Origin: Tiliqua scincoides
Lineage: Eukaryota; Chordata; Lepidosauria; Squamata; Scincidae
Assembly (NCBI RefSeq): GCF_035046505.1
Contig: NC_089827.1
Coordinates: forward strand, 63,796,856-63,860,855
Direction of reading: 5' to 3'
Length of the DNA stretch: 64,000 nucleotides
Position 1 is the first letter of the stretch, and every line of letters starts with the position of its first letter. The notes beneath the pieces are model-generated. The model was not told the origin of the DNA. It did not search any database and saw only the letters and a program-made list of their open reading frames with translations. The translations under genes were made by a program, and so were the position numbers. This document shows, one piece after another, positions 33,101 through 47,600 of this stretch.

Positions 33101-36100
33101 CTGCACTGCTCAGAAATGTAGTCTGACAAGAGGCCAAACATCCTCGGTTCATGAGACTATGAAGCAACCATTTGGCCTGTTACAGGAACATTCTACATCA
33201 CAAGGAACTAGGACAGAAAAGCCTTTGTCAGAGACAGCATGATTCTACAACTGGCTGTGAAGTTATCTCTCTGTTGTGACAGGGGCTGCTGATGATGTGT
33301 GTTCAAGTTTTGCCATGCCTGAACTGCATGATCTTGCCTTATTAGCACCTGTGGTTCCCTCTTTCTACATATATACGTTTTACTGCTGAACTGTAACTTT
33401 TATTGCCTGCTCTTTTTATTGATATTTATATGATTTGGGAACAACTGGGTTTTATTACATTTATAATCCATTTTTAAAGCTCATTTGGAATTTTTTTTTA
33501 GGAGTAGGGTAGAAGTTTGATAATTTTACAATACAAATGCTGTCCAATCTTTTCACCATGGCGCACACACTGCCCCTTCCACTTCTTGCATGCAAAAATT
33601 TTCTTCCTCACTTTCATTTTTATCAGTTTATCTGCATTGGCATTTTCACAAACCATGAATAGCAACAAACCAGAGTTTACAACTATGATCAGAAAAGAGT
33701 TTAAAAACTGGCTTGGAACTAACTATGGTTTATGAAAGGGTCAATTTCTATGCAGCAAAAAGCACACAAGTCAAAAAACCTAGATGCAGGTACATCATCC
33801 TCAACTGGGATCACACTGTACCTGTTTCAAGTGTTCGCGTGACTCTTGTCTTCCATTATTTAATTTTTTATTCTCGTCTTCCTCTTTAATAGGAGAGCCA
33901 ACAAATATATTAAGTGGACTCGAGTGCAGGATTGGTGTTGCTGGATTTTTTCTAACACCAACTGTATTCAGCTTGGATAGAAAATCCAAACTTGAGAAGC
34001 ACGGTTGAAAATCCAAACCTGGAAGGCAAACCAAAACCATACTTGCATCATTTCAAAGCATTCTCCAAGAACAGGTTTAATATATACCACATGCTAATGA
34101 CTACAAAAATAAACAGAGTGTATGCCTTAAAGAATGTGCTGCATGGCTGCATTGGTCAAACAGCTTACTGGCTGTTATTCAAGGGAGCCAACTGTTACTA
34201 TCACAGTAAAAAAAAGGGTATTGCAAATTACGCTTACCGTCACACTTGCCGGTAACGTCTTCACTTGTTTTACAAGTTGCAACATCTACAAGATATAACA
34301 GCAATAAATAGAACCTGAAATCACAGATCTACATGAGCTTTTGTTCAACAACATTTTCTCCTTAAACTTTTAATACAGGATGCAGGACCTTGGGATTGAA
34401 ACAAAATCCACTGTCTACTATCTTAATAAAAACTCAAACCAATATGCTACCATTCTGAACAGATTTTGTATTTGCTCCACATGTTAAGCAATATTGTAAA
34501 TATCTGGATAGGATGCAATGGAAGATAAAGTTTTAACACTAGGCAAAGAATCAACACCTAGATTTGTGTAGTAGTTTCAGATCAACTCACCATCTCGAAC
34601 TGGAGAGAACAGATCACCCAAACTATTTCTCCCCAAATCTTCAAAATTAGAAGTATTCCCATGTTCAATTTCTTTGGAAGGAATTACATCCAAACTGCTG
34701 CTGTGAGGAAATCCTAAAAATGGAGAGACACACGTTTTCTTGAACAAAAGTGTCACATGAAGGTTAAATTCACAGATGACTTTGAAGAAAGCTTAAACAT
34801 CACATGCTAATTCTATAAGCAACAAAATTTTTGTACATTGAACAGTTAGCATAAGGAAACAATTCAAAAGGCAAAGTATTCTATGACAAAAAAATGTCTT
34901 TAGAAAGGTAGAAGGCTGTTAATATATTCAGGGACTTAAATCCCACTGAAATCAATGGAACCTTCTTCTTCTGAATAAACGTGACTAGGATGTAAACAAA
35001 AGCCATGTCCTTTATTGAGAACAATCTGTTAACAGGTCAAGCAAAAAACCTAACAGGCTTTACTGTAACCACATCATCAATAAAATGGACCATGAGAATG
35101 ACCGAATACTGTACTGCTATAATACTATCAGCACTGACTAGAAATGAAGGAAATTTCACTTTGCCACTAGAAGAGAAGACCTTTATGCAACCAAAAACAG
35201 AGCTCTTCCCCGCCCTATTTCCCTAGGTTTGACAACCAATTCTTTAGAAATCAACCTTGACAAGGTGGTGAAACATTTACAAGCCAAGGCTAAAATTGTC
35301 AGTAGCAAACTGCATTTGCTCGGTGAACTGTAGAAAAGTTGGCTGCCACCACTGCTACATGAAGTGTAGCCACCACAGCTAAGGAAGTGAAGGCTGAGAC
35401 CAGCCACAGGTGGTGGCAGTAGTTCAGCTAAAGCAGGGGGCATGTGCAAGGGGATGGCGGCAGCAGCAACTGACTGTGCCACCTCAGGCACAACGGTGGC
35501 AGCAGCTTGGGTCGGCCTTGGGGAAATAAGGTGGTCAGTGACACGTTGTACCATGTTGGGACAACTTGTCCCACATTAGGAGGCAGAGTGTTTAGCTGTC
35601 ACCTTCTCACTAAAGAAATTGTACTGAGCAAGTTAGAGCATTTTAGAGTTCAACTGATCAGAATTGGACATGGCTGCTCGCCTGGAGCAGAATGCCACTT
35701 TGGCTGATGGGGCGCCTAAGGTCTCTCTCTCTTTGTGCAATACAACAAGAGTGGCTTGCAGTGGTATTATAGGAATATCACCAACTTTAACAGCACAAGA
35801 GGTTTTATGCTCATAAAGACTAAGCCATTTCCCCCACAGGGCTTTCACAAGAACTGGCATCTATTTACCTGATTTATCCAGGATGGCACCGGCTCCTTTA
35901 ATTTCAGCTGCAGGCACAGACTGGGGTAGGGATATGGCAGATACGCTAGAAGGGAGGTTATGGATCATGCCAGCATTTGCTACTCCTCCAGTGTTGCTCG
36001 TGGTTTTGATATCAGACCTCTTGCAAGCCTGCTTATTTGAGGATGTTTTAAGACTAGACTAAAGAGAAGTAAGTTTGTCAGAAGTGCTCTGTTCTAAAGG

Positions 36101-39100
36101 AAAAAGGTAAAATGATTAATCTACACCTTTCTTGCTATGTATGACATTGATAAATAAAGAACACTGGACATGAAGCAGTGCCATAGTATACATTCTACTT
36201 ACAAAGAAACAGTATGCCATCAAGGGTTTAAAGTGTCAATCACAGTAAAGACAGTGTAGGTTGCGCGATTCTAACTACAGGGTCTATATGGCAACATCAC
36301 ACATTTTTTGTTTTTCTTGACACATTTTCCCCATTATACAGACTCGCTCCCCCCTTCTCTTTAAACTTACATCAGAACACAAAATACAGAGGATATCTTA
36401 CCTTTGAAAAGCTATTATGGTATTGCAGTGTTATACATTTCACAGAGGTTTTGTGCGCACTGACTGATTTCACAGGTGCTGTCAGTTTCCTCAAGTCATA
36501 GTGGTAAATTTTTCCACGAGACGATCCAATTGCCAGGGCAGTTCCTTCAGGCATGAATTCTACTGCAGTCAGAGGAGACTCCGCTACTAATGTGCTCAAC
36601 TGCCTTGAAATGTTGAATGCAGAAGAAAAAAGGGCACTACAGTTTAACATACTGTTTCCAAAATATTTATTTTGATCCCACCATTCAAGAAACTATGTGC
36701 ATGGTAGCGTAGGTTGAAAGGCAAGGGACTGGCCCTAGGTTATTCAGTGAGCTTCATGGCTGAAGTCTCCTCAGTCTAACAGCACAATCCAATACATGTC
36801 TACTCGGAAGTTCCACGAAGTCTACTCGGAAGTTCCACTCCCAATTCCACTGGGTTATGCAGGTAAACGTGAACAGGACTGCAACTTTAGTCCACCTCTA
36901 ACCATTAGTATTCCATGCCACAATTTTAATCTGCGATTCAGACACATGTTATATTTTATTCACACGTAATACTAGTAAATAAAGTTGACATTCTTCAATC
37001 ATAAAATAAGCATTCCTGATCACCTGTGGAAATCCCTGCTGCTCATACCCGACACTCATTCAAGTGCATGAAGGAGAAATACAAATACCACAGCTTAAAA
37101 CTTCCGTATCAAACTTAAATTCCAAATACAAGATTCTTGTAAAAATATCCATCACTAAATACTCGTCAAAAACAAAGGAACAGTAATTTGTTTTTATTTT
37201 CATTTGATAATTTATTATCAACATTTTCACAAAGGTCATGATTTCATTCCGTAAACTGCTTTGTTAACAGCAGTTGAAAAAAGTGGAATATAAAAATAAA
37301 AAAAATGAATAAGCAGCATTTTGACAAACATACTTACTTTTTACTGGAGGTGTCATAGAGGATGATTCTTTTATCCAGACCTACAGTTACGAGTAGGAGC
37401 TCGCTGATTGGAGAAAAACAGATTTCAAAGGCTGGAGCTTTATGAGCATGTTCAAAGTTATGATACGGGCTCTGACTGTTTGCATCCCACAGTGTTACAG
37501 TCCCGCTATCAGATACACTTCCCAATATTGCCTTCTTGAAGGGCGAATATTTCAAGTGTCTAATGGGCTGTTAAAAAACACAAACAAGCCATATTACATA
37601 TAAAGCACATCATCATTTGTACCAGTGCACATGTTTCAAACTAAAATTAGTAACACCTACTTTTGTTGATATCAGGATGTAGAGACTCCCCCCCCCATAT
37701 AGACTTGAACATTAATTAATCAACAGTAAGATGGTGGCAGGACAGCCTAGGAATGGATTACATTTTTGCTGCTAGTTCCCAACAGCAAATAAGTTGAATT
37801 TTACATGATCAGTCAAAGTGCCCATAATGTCATTATCATGCAACAGACCGACTTATCTCATGGTACCCAGCATTCAGATTTAAAGTCACTAGATGAAATG
37901 AAAAAAATTGAAGCTAATGAGTTATCACAGAAATAAAAAATTTGATTAAGATTTTACCACTGGAGTTTAAGCTTCATTTCAATCTACCCCCAAACTCAGA
38001 GGTTTCATCTTTACTTCCACAACTGTTAACTCTTGGTACTATACCATTCTTAGTAAATAAGGACCCCATTCAGACATGGTATAGCACTATATGAACAAAC
38101 TTAAGGAGCCATGGGGCTGCACTCTACCTTCTTTTCTTTTCGCATGCAGAAGACTGAAAGCTTTCTTCTTTAACACAAAGTGGATGATTGACTATAATTA
38201 GACTATCAAGTCATGGTTTACCCTCCTGGCTTGCTCTGATTATAGGTAATTAAACCACAATTTCCTGAGTTTGTACAGAACAGGGAATCATGGTTTATTC
38301 TTTAAATAAAAGTTTTCACTGCCTCTCACATGCTACAGAGGGGATGAGGGACAGTGCAAGATCATGGCTCCTTTAGACTCATTTACATAGAACTAAATCA
38401 GTGGCCCCCAATGCATAGAGGCCCTAGAGGCTGCTGCCTGATTTATAAATGCCAAGAGATGTGGCTATAATGGTGATTGGGCAGCAGTGCCCCCCCCCAG
38501 TTGCACATTGTTAAACCCTTGATGCAGATAGCCTAATCTGCCCTGTCAATTTCACTACCCAACAAAAACTGGGTCACAACTCACTGGTATGTCCTGGACC
38601 CACAGTCTGGGAACTGCTGCACTGAATCATAAGGCCTAATCCGCTATTGAGAAACCACCAGGGTATAACAGTAAAGCATCCACTACATATTTAACCCTAC
38701 AAAGCTGATGAGGACAAACAGGTTCCTGGTTTTTTAGTGCAAAATTTTACTTTCGTTAATGAGCTGGTATCACCAAGAACATCAGTGTTCTGTACCGTAC
38801 GTAAATGGGGGAAGGAAACAATAACATTTCATTAGGAGATATATGTCCAAACCAAGTTATTTTATATCTGCAAATGAAACTGATTGATGTGTTTTGACAA
38901 TCACCCAACAAGCATCATCTCTTCAGTACTTCTGCTAGCAAACAAGAGGACAGTGATTTGGCATTTTAAAAAGGTGCCTAAAGACCACACTTCAAGCTGA
39001 GGTATGTACTCGTTATGTACTGCTGAGATGAATTTTCACCAGCAAACGTCTCAACCAAAGTTCACCCAGTTGCCTTTTGTAACAGGGGTGCTTCTATAAA

Positions 39101-41566
39101 TATTTCTCTGCACCCAAAATTGGCAAAGAGACCCATGCAAAACTATTTGTGAAAGGTCTACTCACTACTTTGGCTCGGAGCTACAAGCATTTGATACAGT
39201 ACCATTCCCTACTAGACAGAAGATTGAACTTGACACAATATCCAGGAGTGAGAAATAGAAAAGTAACACCCAAAAAGCCTTTCAGTGAGCGTCAGTGCTG
39301 ATACCACATCTTTATTACAAGAACAGCCATTTCAGGTGTTTAGTCAGCAAGTCTGCCATCTAGGCCTCGCTGTAGTGACATGCAATTAAAATTTAACAAC
39401 CTCTTCAAGCTAGGCATTTTTGCAGTAACAATGGAAACTTCTGAATCTTGACAGAGTGCCAACCTTAGTGTCTGCAAGTCTCTATGGCTACAAGTTTTTA
39501 AGATTAGGGTTCTAATTCAACAAAACACTTTAGACCTGAAAGTGATAGAATAATGGGCAGTCAAATGCATTCTTTGTTACTTTAAGACTCAAAATAATTG
39601 TCCTAATTTCAAATCCATGAAAAGCTATTTTCAGTAAAATTCTTATGGGCTCCTCAGGTAAGATTTTTAGTAAATGTTGAACACGTGTCTGGCTTGGTTC
39701 AGATATCAGGTATATCCTGGCTTGTGTGAACCACAGCTAGAACCCACACCAAAGATTCAGTTTCCAAATCATACAATGGGTAAACCATGGTTTAGAGCTG
39801 CTTGCCTGCCTTTGCTTCCCCATCTGCTCAACTCAGCTTCATAAGTTATCTCCATGAAGCAGCCTTGAGGAAAAGCAATGGTCCTAACTATGGCTTGTTG
39901 TTAGCCTGTGAATTCAAATGCAACAGGAAACAGGGTTAGTACAAACTGTGGTGTGCAAACCAGCTACAAATTGTGATTTCAGACCCTGATTTGTTAGTCC
40001 AAAACACACACCTTGGTTTGAGTGCACATCCAGTTCAGATACAATGCAAAACAAGCCAGGGTTTTGCCCTATGTCTGAACACTGCTCTCTAACAAACATT
40101 TAAAATGCAATGTGCAAAACCCTTGAGTAGACATACAAAGGTTCTCTCTTCTCCCAAGAGATTTTTCACCTGATCTTTCTAAGAGGAGAGAAATATGCAT
40201 CTCCTACAGATCTTCTACAGTTTTTCTTCAGCTTTACACAAGGCTAAGACAGGCAAACAAACACTAGCCAGACTGGGATACCTGACTGACAGAGTTAAAC
40301 TCCAAGATTACTATAGATACAAGAAAGTGGGACTGCCTGGTGGAAAAAAAAAGTTCTCTAATGCTTTATCATACCATATAAAAACACAGATTGCATTTTC
40401 ATTAAGGGTACATCATTTAGCAATTAAAAACATCTTTTTATTGACTGCCCTTGGATCAGTGGATGATTTTTAAAAAATTAAATACAAGTATCCCATTTTC
40501 AGAGGCATTTTCTATAAATACTTATTCTAATCATCTGCATAGCTCTTTCCCAGTGTGCAAAGCACTTCTCATGTACTAGCTTGATATAGTCCTTACAACA
40601 ACCCTACAAGGTAAGCATTATTCCCACAATGCAACTGAGACTGAATATGAGTGGCTTGCATAAACTCTCCTACCTCATTCATGGCAGGGGTTAGACCAGG
40701 GAAATCCTGATTCACAGCTCTGTCTCAGCCACTATGCTACAATAGCTGTTGCAAACAACTTTCTTCTCTCATAGGAAAGACAACATCTCCTAAGATGATG
40801 CCTCCTACAACACATGCATAGATCTCTGAGAAGCAACCAAAGTAACTTTGGCATCAGAATTAATGTTTTACTCACATGAAAACCTTATCAGCTTGAGTCT
40901 GTTAGGTGTCAGTCTCAATTTTCATGTAAAATTTAGCACTAATGCAACCGCACAGATTTAAACTATTTCATAAAAATCTGGCTTCACATCAGCTTTCATC
41001 TGGTAAAACCCTGCATTTTACATTAATAATCCTGAAGGACTAAGTTGTGGGATCAAAAGAGCAATTCAATCTTTTATCAGAGGAAAATAGTGGAAAAATA
41101 TGAATGGCAGGATAAACAGCAGCCAGGATAAAAAGCACAGCAAATGCCAGGAAAATAGCAGTCACCGTAACCCTGTTGTAGGTGTTTTAACATCTTATCA
41201 CCGCAGCTCAGATCCCTCCTCCCGGGTTTCATTGCTTTGGTATTTCAACAACAGCATAATGTCCATCAATAACTGTCAGAGACAATTTCACAAATAAGCC
41301 ACACATAAAGCACAGGGATGACAACTTTATTAGCTCTGTGATGAGGTGGCTTTTCTTAAAAAGAGCAAACTGACTATTAAAAATTTTTTTGCATCGCCAT
41401 AGCTGATGGATGATACCAATGAATCAAAACACACCAGAGCTTCAGAAGCCATGCTTTAGCTTCTAACAAACATGGTGCAACTATTAGGCCTCTTGCAGTG
41501 CTGTGTCTGCATAATGCTAAATTCCACCACCAGTTGGAAACTAAAAAGAAAACCTAAGCATTTTAT

Positions 41567-41612
<46 letters not shown>

Positions 41613-44600
41613 TGCTATAACTATAGCACTGTTTCAATCAGTGTGTGGCCAAGAAACTGATTACATGTTGAACACCTTGGTAAGGCCCAACTCCCCTCCT
41701 GCACACACACAATATCTTCACATCCTGTTAATATCTGAAGCTTGGTTGGTTGGGATGAAGCAGGGTTTTTTTGGGTGGGTTTGCTCAGACGCCAGTGCTC
41801 ACAAGGGAGACCTATTTTGCCTTTTCTTGTTGACTTTCTGCCACACTGTCAAAACATACAGTACCTGCTAAGGAAAGCATTTAAACCCACAGGGAAACAG
41901 TATTTAAACCAGCCATTTAAAATTTTAACTGAAGGTTAATTTTCCTTTTGGATATTTTATTGTTTGCCAGCTGACTTGAAAGCCAACTATGACACAAAAA
42001 AGGCAGGATAAAGTGTTCATAATAAATAGTACAGTGTAGTATGGGCAGAGATTTTACAATAAGAATAGTGGGAACTGCTTTCCCAGCTCCAGGCAGGACA
42101 CTTAGAGGACTCAAGATTAATCTGCTTCTCATGCATGACTTTGGGGTGATGTTATTGATGTGTCAGAGAGGGAAGTAGTGACTGAAGGGAACTATCTTTC
42201 AGTGACAGAAAACTGGTTATAAGGTTAAGGGTGCAATCCTAACCCCTTATGTCAGTGTTTTCCAGCACTGACAAAAAGGCAATGCAGCTCTGAGGTAAGG
42301 GAACAAACATTCCCTTACTTTGAGGAGGCCTCTGTGAGTGACACCCAACTGCAGGATGCAACACATGTTCCATTGGCACTGCGATGGAAAGTACTGACAT
42401 AAGGGGTTAGAATTGCGCCCTCTCCCTAACAAGCAATAATCCAATACAAGTAATCGCAGGACACTTCAGAAAGAATTATTTTACAGTGTCTAATAAAACA
42501 ATTCAATGGTATAATTGGAAACAGTACAACAGATACTATACCTGACTGCTACCATGGCCAAATGGCGTGCTGGATAAATTTGTAGTAAGACTATGCAAGA
42601 TAATTTCACCACTCAGAGATCCTGAAGCAATGTAACAGTCATTCCAATTAAATGTCACACAAGTGATTTCATCTCTGTGATCCTGAACAAGAAGAAATAG
42701 GGGAAATCTCAGTTCGATACAACATAGTAGCAGAAAACATTGTCATAGAGAATTTACAAGCAATCTTAGCTTCTGCCAGATATGCCGTTATAAAATGTGT
42801 TTACCCACGTGGAAAGTTTTGCTTTCCCCAGGAGTTCATTCTCACTTTTTCAAGTTTCACTGAGTGAGAGCAAGTGATGAAAATTCTCTATGAACTCCCG
42901 CTCAATTACATGTGATCAGCCAGGATGGTTGTTAGTCTTTGCAAGTTCCTGTTTAGATTTCGGACTGGCCCCATCTCCAAACACTCTGGCTGGCAACCGA
43001 AATTTTAACAGTAACTGTAAAATTCATACATTCAAGTAAAAAAAAAGACAAAAAATACTTTTCTCCTACTTCTGAACGTGTATTTTACATTCCACATTTA
43101 AAAACTGGCTATGAAAAACCAGCATCTTAGATAAAACCAGCCTGCCTAATGTGAACAACTTCCTACGCCGAACAACATTCAAATATTTGATACCACAGCT
43201 GAATCTTGAAGTGGTACAGTCCCCAAAGGACTATAATACATTACATGCTAATTCAGCATTTAAGTACAACACACTTCTGCTCATCGTCAGCCAAAAGAAG
43301 TACCTACAGAAGACTAACATATACATGCAAGCCAAGCAGTGTCATCTAGTTCACATGTGAAATGGTGTCCGGCATTTTAGAATACGTTAAATGTCATTCT
43401 AATACAGAGCAGGTGCAATAACAGTTTTCCTGCTGCATAATATTTTTGCGGTATTTAAGATATTTACCTGTCAGTCTTCCACATAATCCTACATTTGCAT
43501 ACCTATAAATGTCAAGGCATTATATTTTCAGACAAAAGTGGTTACTTAAGGGAAGCTTTATTACCATATAGCAATAATGAAGCTGGAAAATCCTCAAATC
43601 AACATTGAAACAAAGTTGCGCAATAATGACAGCATAGATATATTGGGATTATCAACAGATTAAGGAGATTAACTGGCAAAACTGGAAGTTAATTAGTATG
43701 GAATTTAGCCACTTCTCAGTACTACTTTTTCCTCTGTTAGATTTCAAGACAAGCATATTCTCTCACAGTATGCTACTACTGCTTCTGTTAAACTACTCCT
43801 TTTTGTACACCACTGTGTATTGTGATCAGCCATCCACTCCCACCTGCAAGAACCTTCTAACTCACCCCTTAAATGAATGAGCCCAAAGACTCCTCCTCCA
43901 GCATTACAACTGGCAAAGCACGTCTGAGGATTTTATTTTATTTAGCCAAACAGTATATGTTTCATCTTACCTTAAGTGATCTATGAAGTTTTCTGAACTT
44001 TAAATCCCAGACGTTAACAGTGCTGTCAGTACCTCCACTTGCAATATACACTGAATTGGAACTCAAACTTACACAGGTTTGCTTTGCCTAAGAGTGGAAA
44101 AAATTAAAAAGGAAAACCATTTGATACCATGTTGAGCACCACAAAGAGAATATTTAAAAGAGAGATTTAAAAAAATCTGAGGTTGCAATCCAGATCCAGT
44201 AAAATAACTGGAAGTCTTGCAGTATCACAAAATATAAAGCCTATAACAGATGTTCCCAAACTGGGGCATTGTGATGCCCTTAGGGTGAAGGATGATGGGG
44301 AAGGCAGCAATGCGATCGCCAGGGAAAGGAGGGCTTTTTGCAACTTACCAGTAGCAGTGCCGGCTTCCCAAAGGGGGGGTGCAGGGAGCCTGCAGATGCC
44401 TCTGCAGGACCCCCCCCCCAAGGACTGGAATATCTAAATATAGTGATCGCAACCCAATTCTGGTTTCACAATCACAAACTGGAAGTGGGTCACAATACCT
44501 ATTTTTTAGATATTCCAAGCCTCGAGGAGCCCTACAGAGCCATCCTTGGGCTCCCCACATTCTTGGGGAGGCCAGCAGTGCTAATGGAAAGTTGAAAAAA

Positions 44601-47600
44601 GTCCCCCTAGTTCCCAGCAGCAACCTCATCCTGGCAATCTTGTCACTGCCTTTGACCCACCCTGCAACGACTTCCTGCAATGACTAGAGTTTGGGAACTA
44701 CTGGCCTATAACAGTTAGCAAGTATGGTGGGACACCAGTATCCATGGGGATTCTGTTCTGGAACCCCCTGCAGATATGGAATTTGTGGATACTGGACCGA
44801 TTTTAAATGCCTTTAAACACACACAAAAAGCTAAAATTGGATTTTCTACCATTTCATAGTCAAGCTGCACTGTTTCCAAGGCTGAGGAGTTTTTTATACC
44901 CCTGAAAGGCCCAATACAGGGTTACGTGGTGTTTCCTCACATCCACCTAGCCTCAACCCAAAACACATCATGATGCATTCTGAAGTGAGGTTGGGAGGAG
45001 CAAAGAACTTCTGTGTGACCCGAAAGTGGATCTTTTAGGGTTAAAAATAGCTCTAGAGGCTTGGAAACGGCATGGTTTGGCCACAAAACAGTAAGAAACC
45101 CAATTTTGGTGCTTTTTTAATGTTTAAAGACTTTTAAAACCAGACCCCAGTATCTGCATCTGCAGGAGCCGGACCTGTGTCCCAGGGAATCTCAGGTGCC
45201 AGACCTGTGTACCAGGGGTCCCACTGTATCAGGTGGAGCAAATGAAACATGACAGGGCTAGACAAAGATGTGGGAGGAGGAATTTCAATATTTAACTTAC
45301 ATGTAATTTACACACACCAAAGTAAAAACTGCCTGACAGAATCTATATTATTCCTATTATCAAAATGTTGCTTGCACATGCGAAAAATATGAACATGCAC
45401 AAGATGTCAGCAAGCTCTTGATAAATTCGACTTAAGCATCATACAGATCCAGAAGCAACATGTTTTCTGTTTGCTCTCCTCAGACTGCTTGATCATTAAA
45501 AGCGAGCACAGTGAGGCAGAGAATGAGAAAGTCTGGCATATACCGTAAGCCATCCTCAATGCAACTGGCTACTTGCCTGAGGTTTGTGTATATTCACAAC
45601 CAGCGCTACACCTACATGTTCATAATTCACTCCACCCTTGTGCACATTTCACACTGGTTTCAAAGTATCTTATACAGGTTCTTGAAGAGATAAGACCATA
45701 CTTCCAATGACAAACATTAGAAAACTATTTTACCTAACTTTCTAGAACAAACTTCTTTGAAAATTTCACTTATAGTTAGAGTTGGGTTTTTTTTTCTTTT
45801 TGTTAAAAACACAAAGTATCACATTTTGGTGTTTTTAAATTCTGTATTTTCCAGAAATTAAAATAGATTACTTTTCCAGTTAGAATAATACTGTGGCTGC
45901 ATCTACTGACACTATTTCACATATAGCACCTACCTAGAACACTATTAAAGTGTTGAAAATTAATAAAAATGAGAAATTGGAATGAGAACTTGGAATAAAA
46001 ACACATAACACCACTTTCTGTCTTTCAAATAAAAAAATCTGTGAAAAAAAACAATTTTCAAACACCCCTACTTATAGTCTGTATTTAACAGTACTGTAAT
46101 TAGTGTGCATGCAACCGACAAGACCATTAGCAGCATGACACTTTTAAGACGACCACTGACAAGATTTTCAGATTCTTTCATCATTAGAGGTATCAACCCT
46201 TGAGCCTAGGTCACCACAAACCAGAATAAGGAAACAAGGAAACATCACAGCTATCAATGGGCCACAGAAGGAACATTTATATTCAACATTCCATCAAATA
46301 TCAGGGATTCTTAATACTGTGATACTAAACAAAATCATCACCCAACATTGTCCATCAGACTTGAGCATTCCTTAATTACAGCAGTTGAAAGACTTAAAAA
46401 CAAAATCCAGCCCTACAAAACACATTTTGCAGTCCAACACACACTGAATTAATTGGATTGTGTTGATTTCTGTGGTACTCACTGAGGAGTTATTAGGAAA
46501 CCATGACTTGGTTTTAGGTTTGGTTATGAATTTCTATCCATCCAAGTTTCCCCCTGTATTTGGGGCTTCGAAGTTACCTTGAACTTGTTTCTAGAACAAT
46601 ATCAATGTATTAGTATCTCACCATTTTTTAATTTCCAGGCTGTATCGTTTTCTTCCTTACAGGAAGCACTAATGCAATTGTGTGCATTGATTAAATCACA
46701 GCTAAAAAACAATCTTGATGAGATTATGCAATCACATCAGGATTCTTTATTTGTTTCTAAAACACCTGTTCTGCCTTTCTAAAAAACAATCAAGGCATCT
46801 CTGCTATGATTTATTAAGTTTGCATACGTACTAGTGTCATAAACAACATTTTCGAAATTCTTCAAGTTAAACAGGGAGAACAGAATGTGGTGCACAATTC
46901 CAATTTGTTTGAAATGGCATTTTCAAAGCTACACTAATGTGGTGACCCTTCCACAGTAGAATCTTACTCAGTTTTAGATTCTGGCAACAAACTACCAAAA
47001 ATAAAACAATATATTTTATATTTAAAGACAAAGTTCAAGCTTTTGTGCCCACTCATTATATGAGCAGATTACATGTCAGTTTGGAAGATAGCATAGCAGT
47101 CAACCAGCTTAAGACAGGCTTCAGCAGTCAAACTTTATTTTAAAAATAAAAGTTGGGTTCGAATGATGGGGGAAAGGCAGGGGGTTCTAATGAAATCCAT
47201 AACCTTCACCATCAAATTCTGACCAAATCACAGGGACCCTGAAGTTTCTAAAAAGTAAGAAACTGGGGACCTTTGACATCCCTATAATTCAGGCACTGGT
47301 TGAAAATGGCAACAAGCAATATAATTATTGCCAGCCAATGTTAACCTGTGTATACATATATTGTTGATTTTTGGGATAAGGATTGGGATAAGGATTTAGG
47401 TTCTGTACAGCATCTTGGTTACTATAAAACAGATCTTAAGTAGCAGCCAGTAATAGGGCCTTTTTACAATGTTAATATCCAATTCTATTACTAGGAAGCA
47501 TGCTTCATTAAAATCTATAGAACGTCTTTTTAGCATCAAAGCATACAGATAAAAGTATGGCTAGATAAAGTGATTTTCACAACAGAAAACAAAGAAAAAC

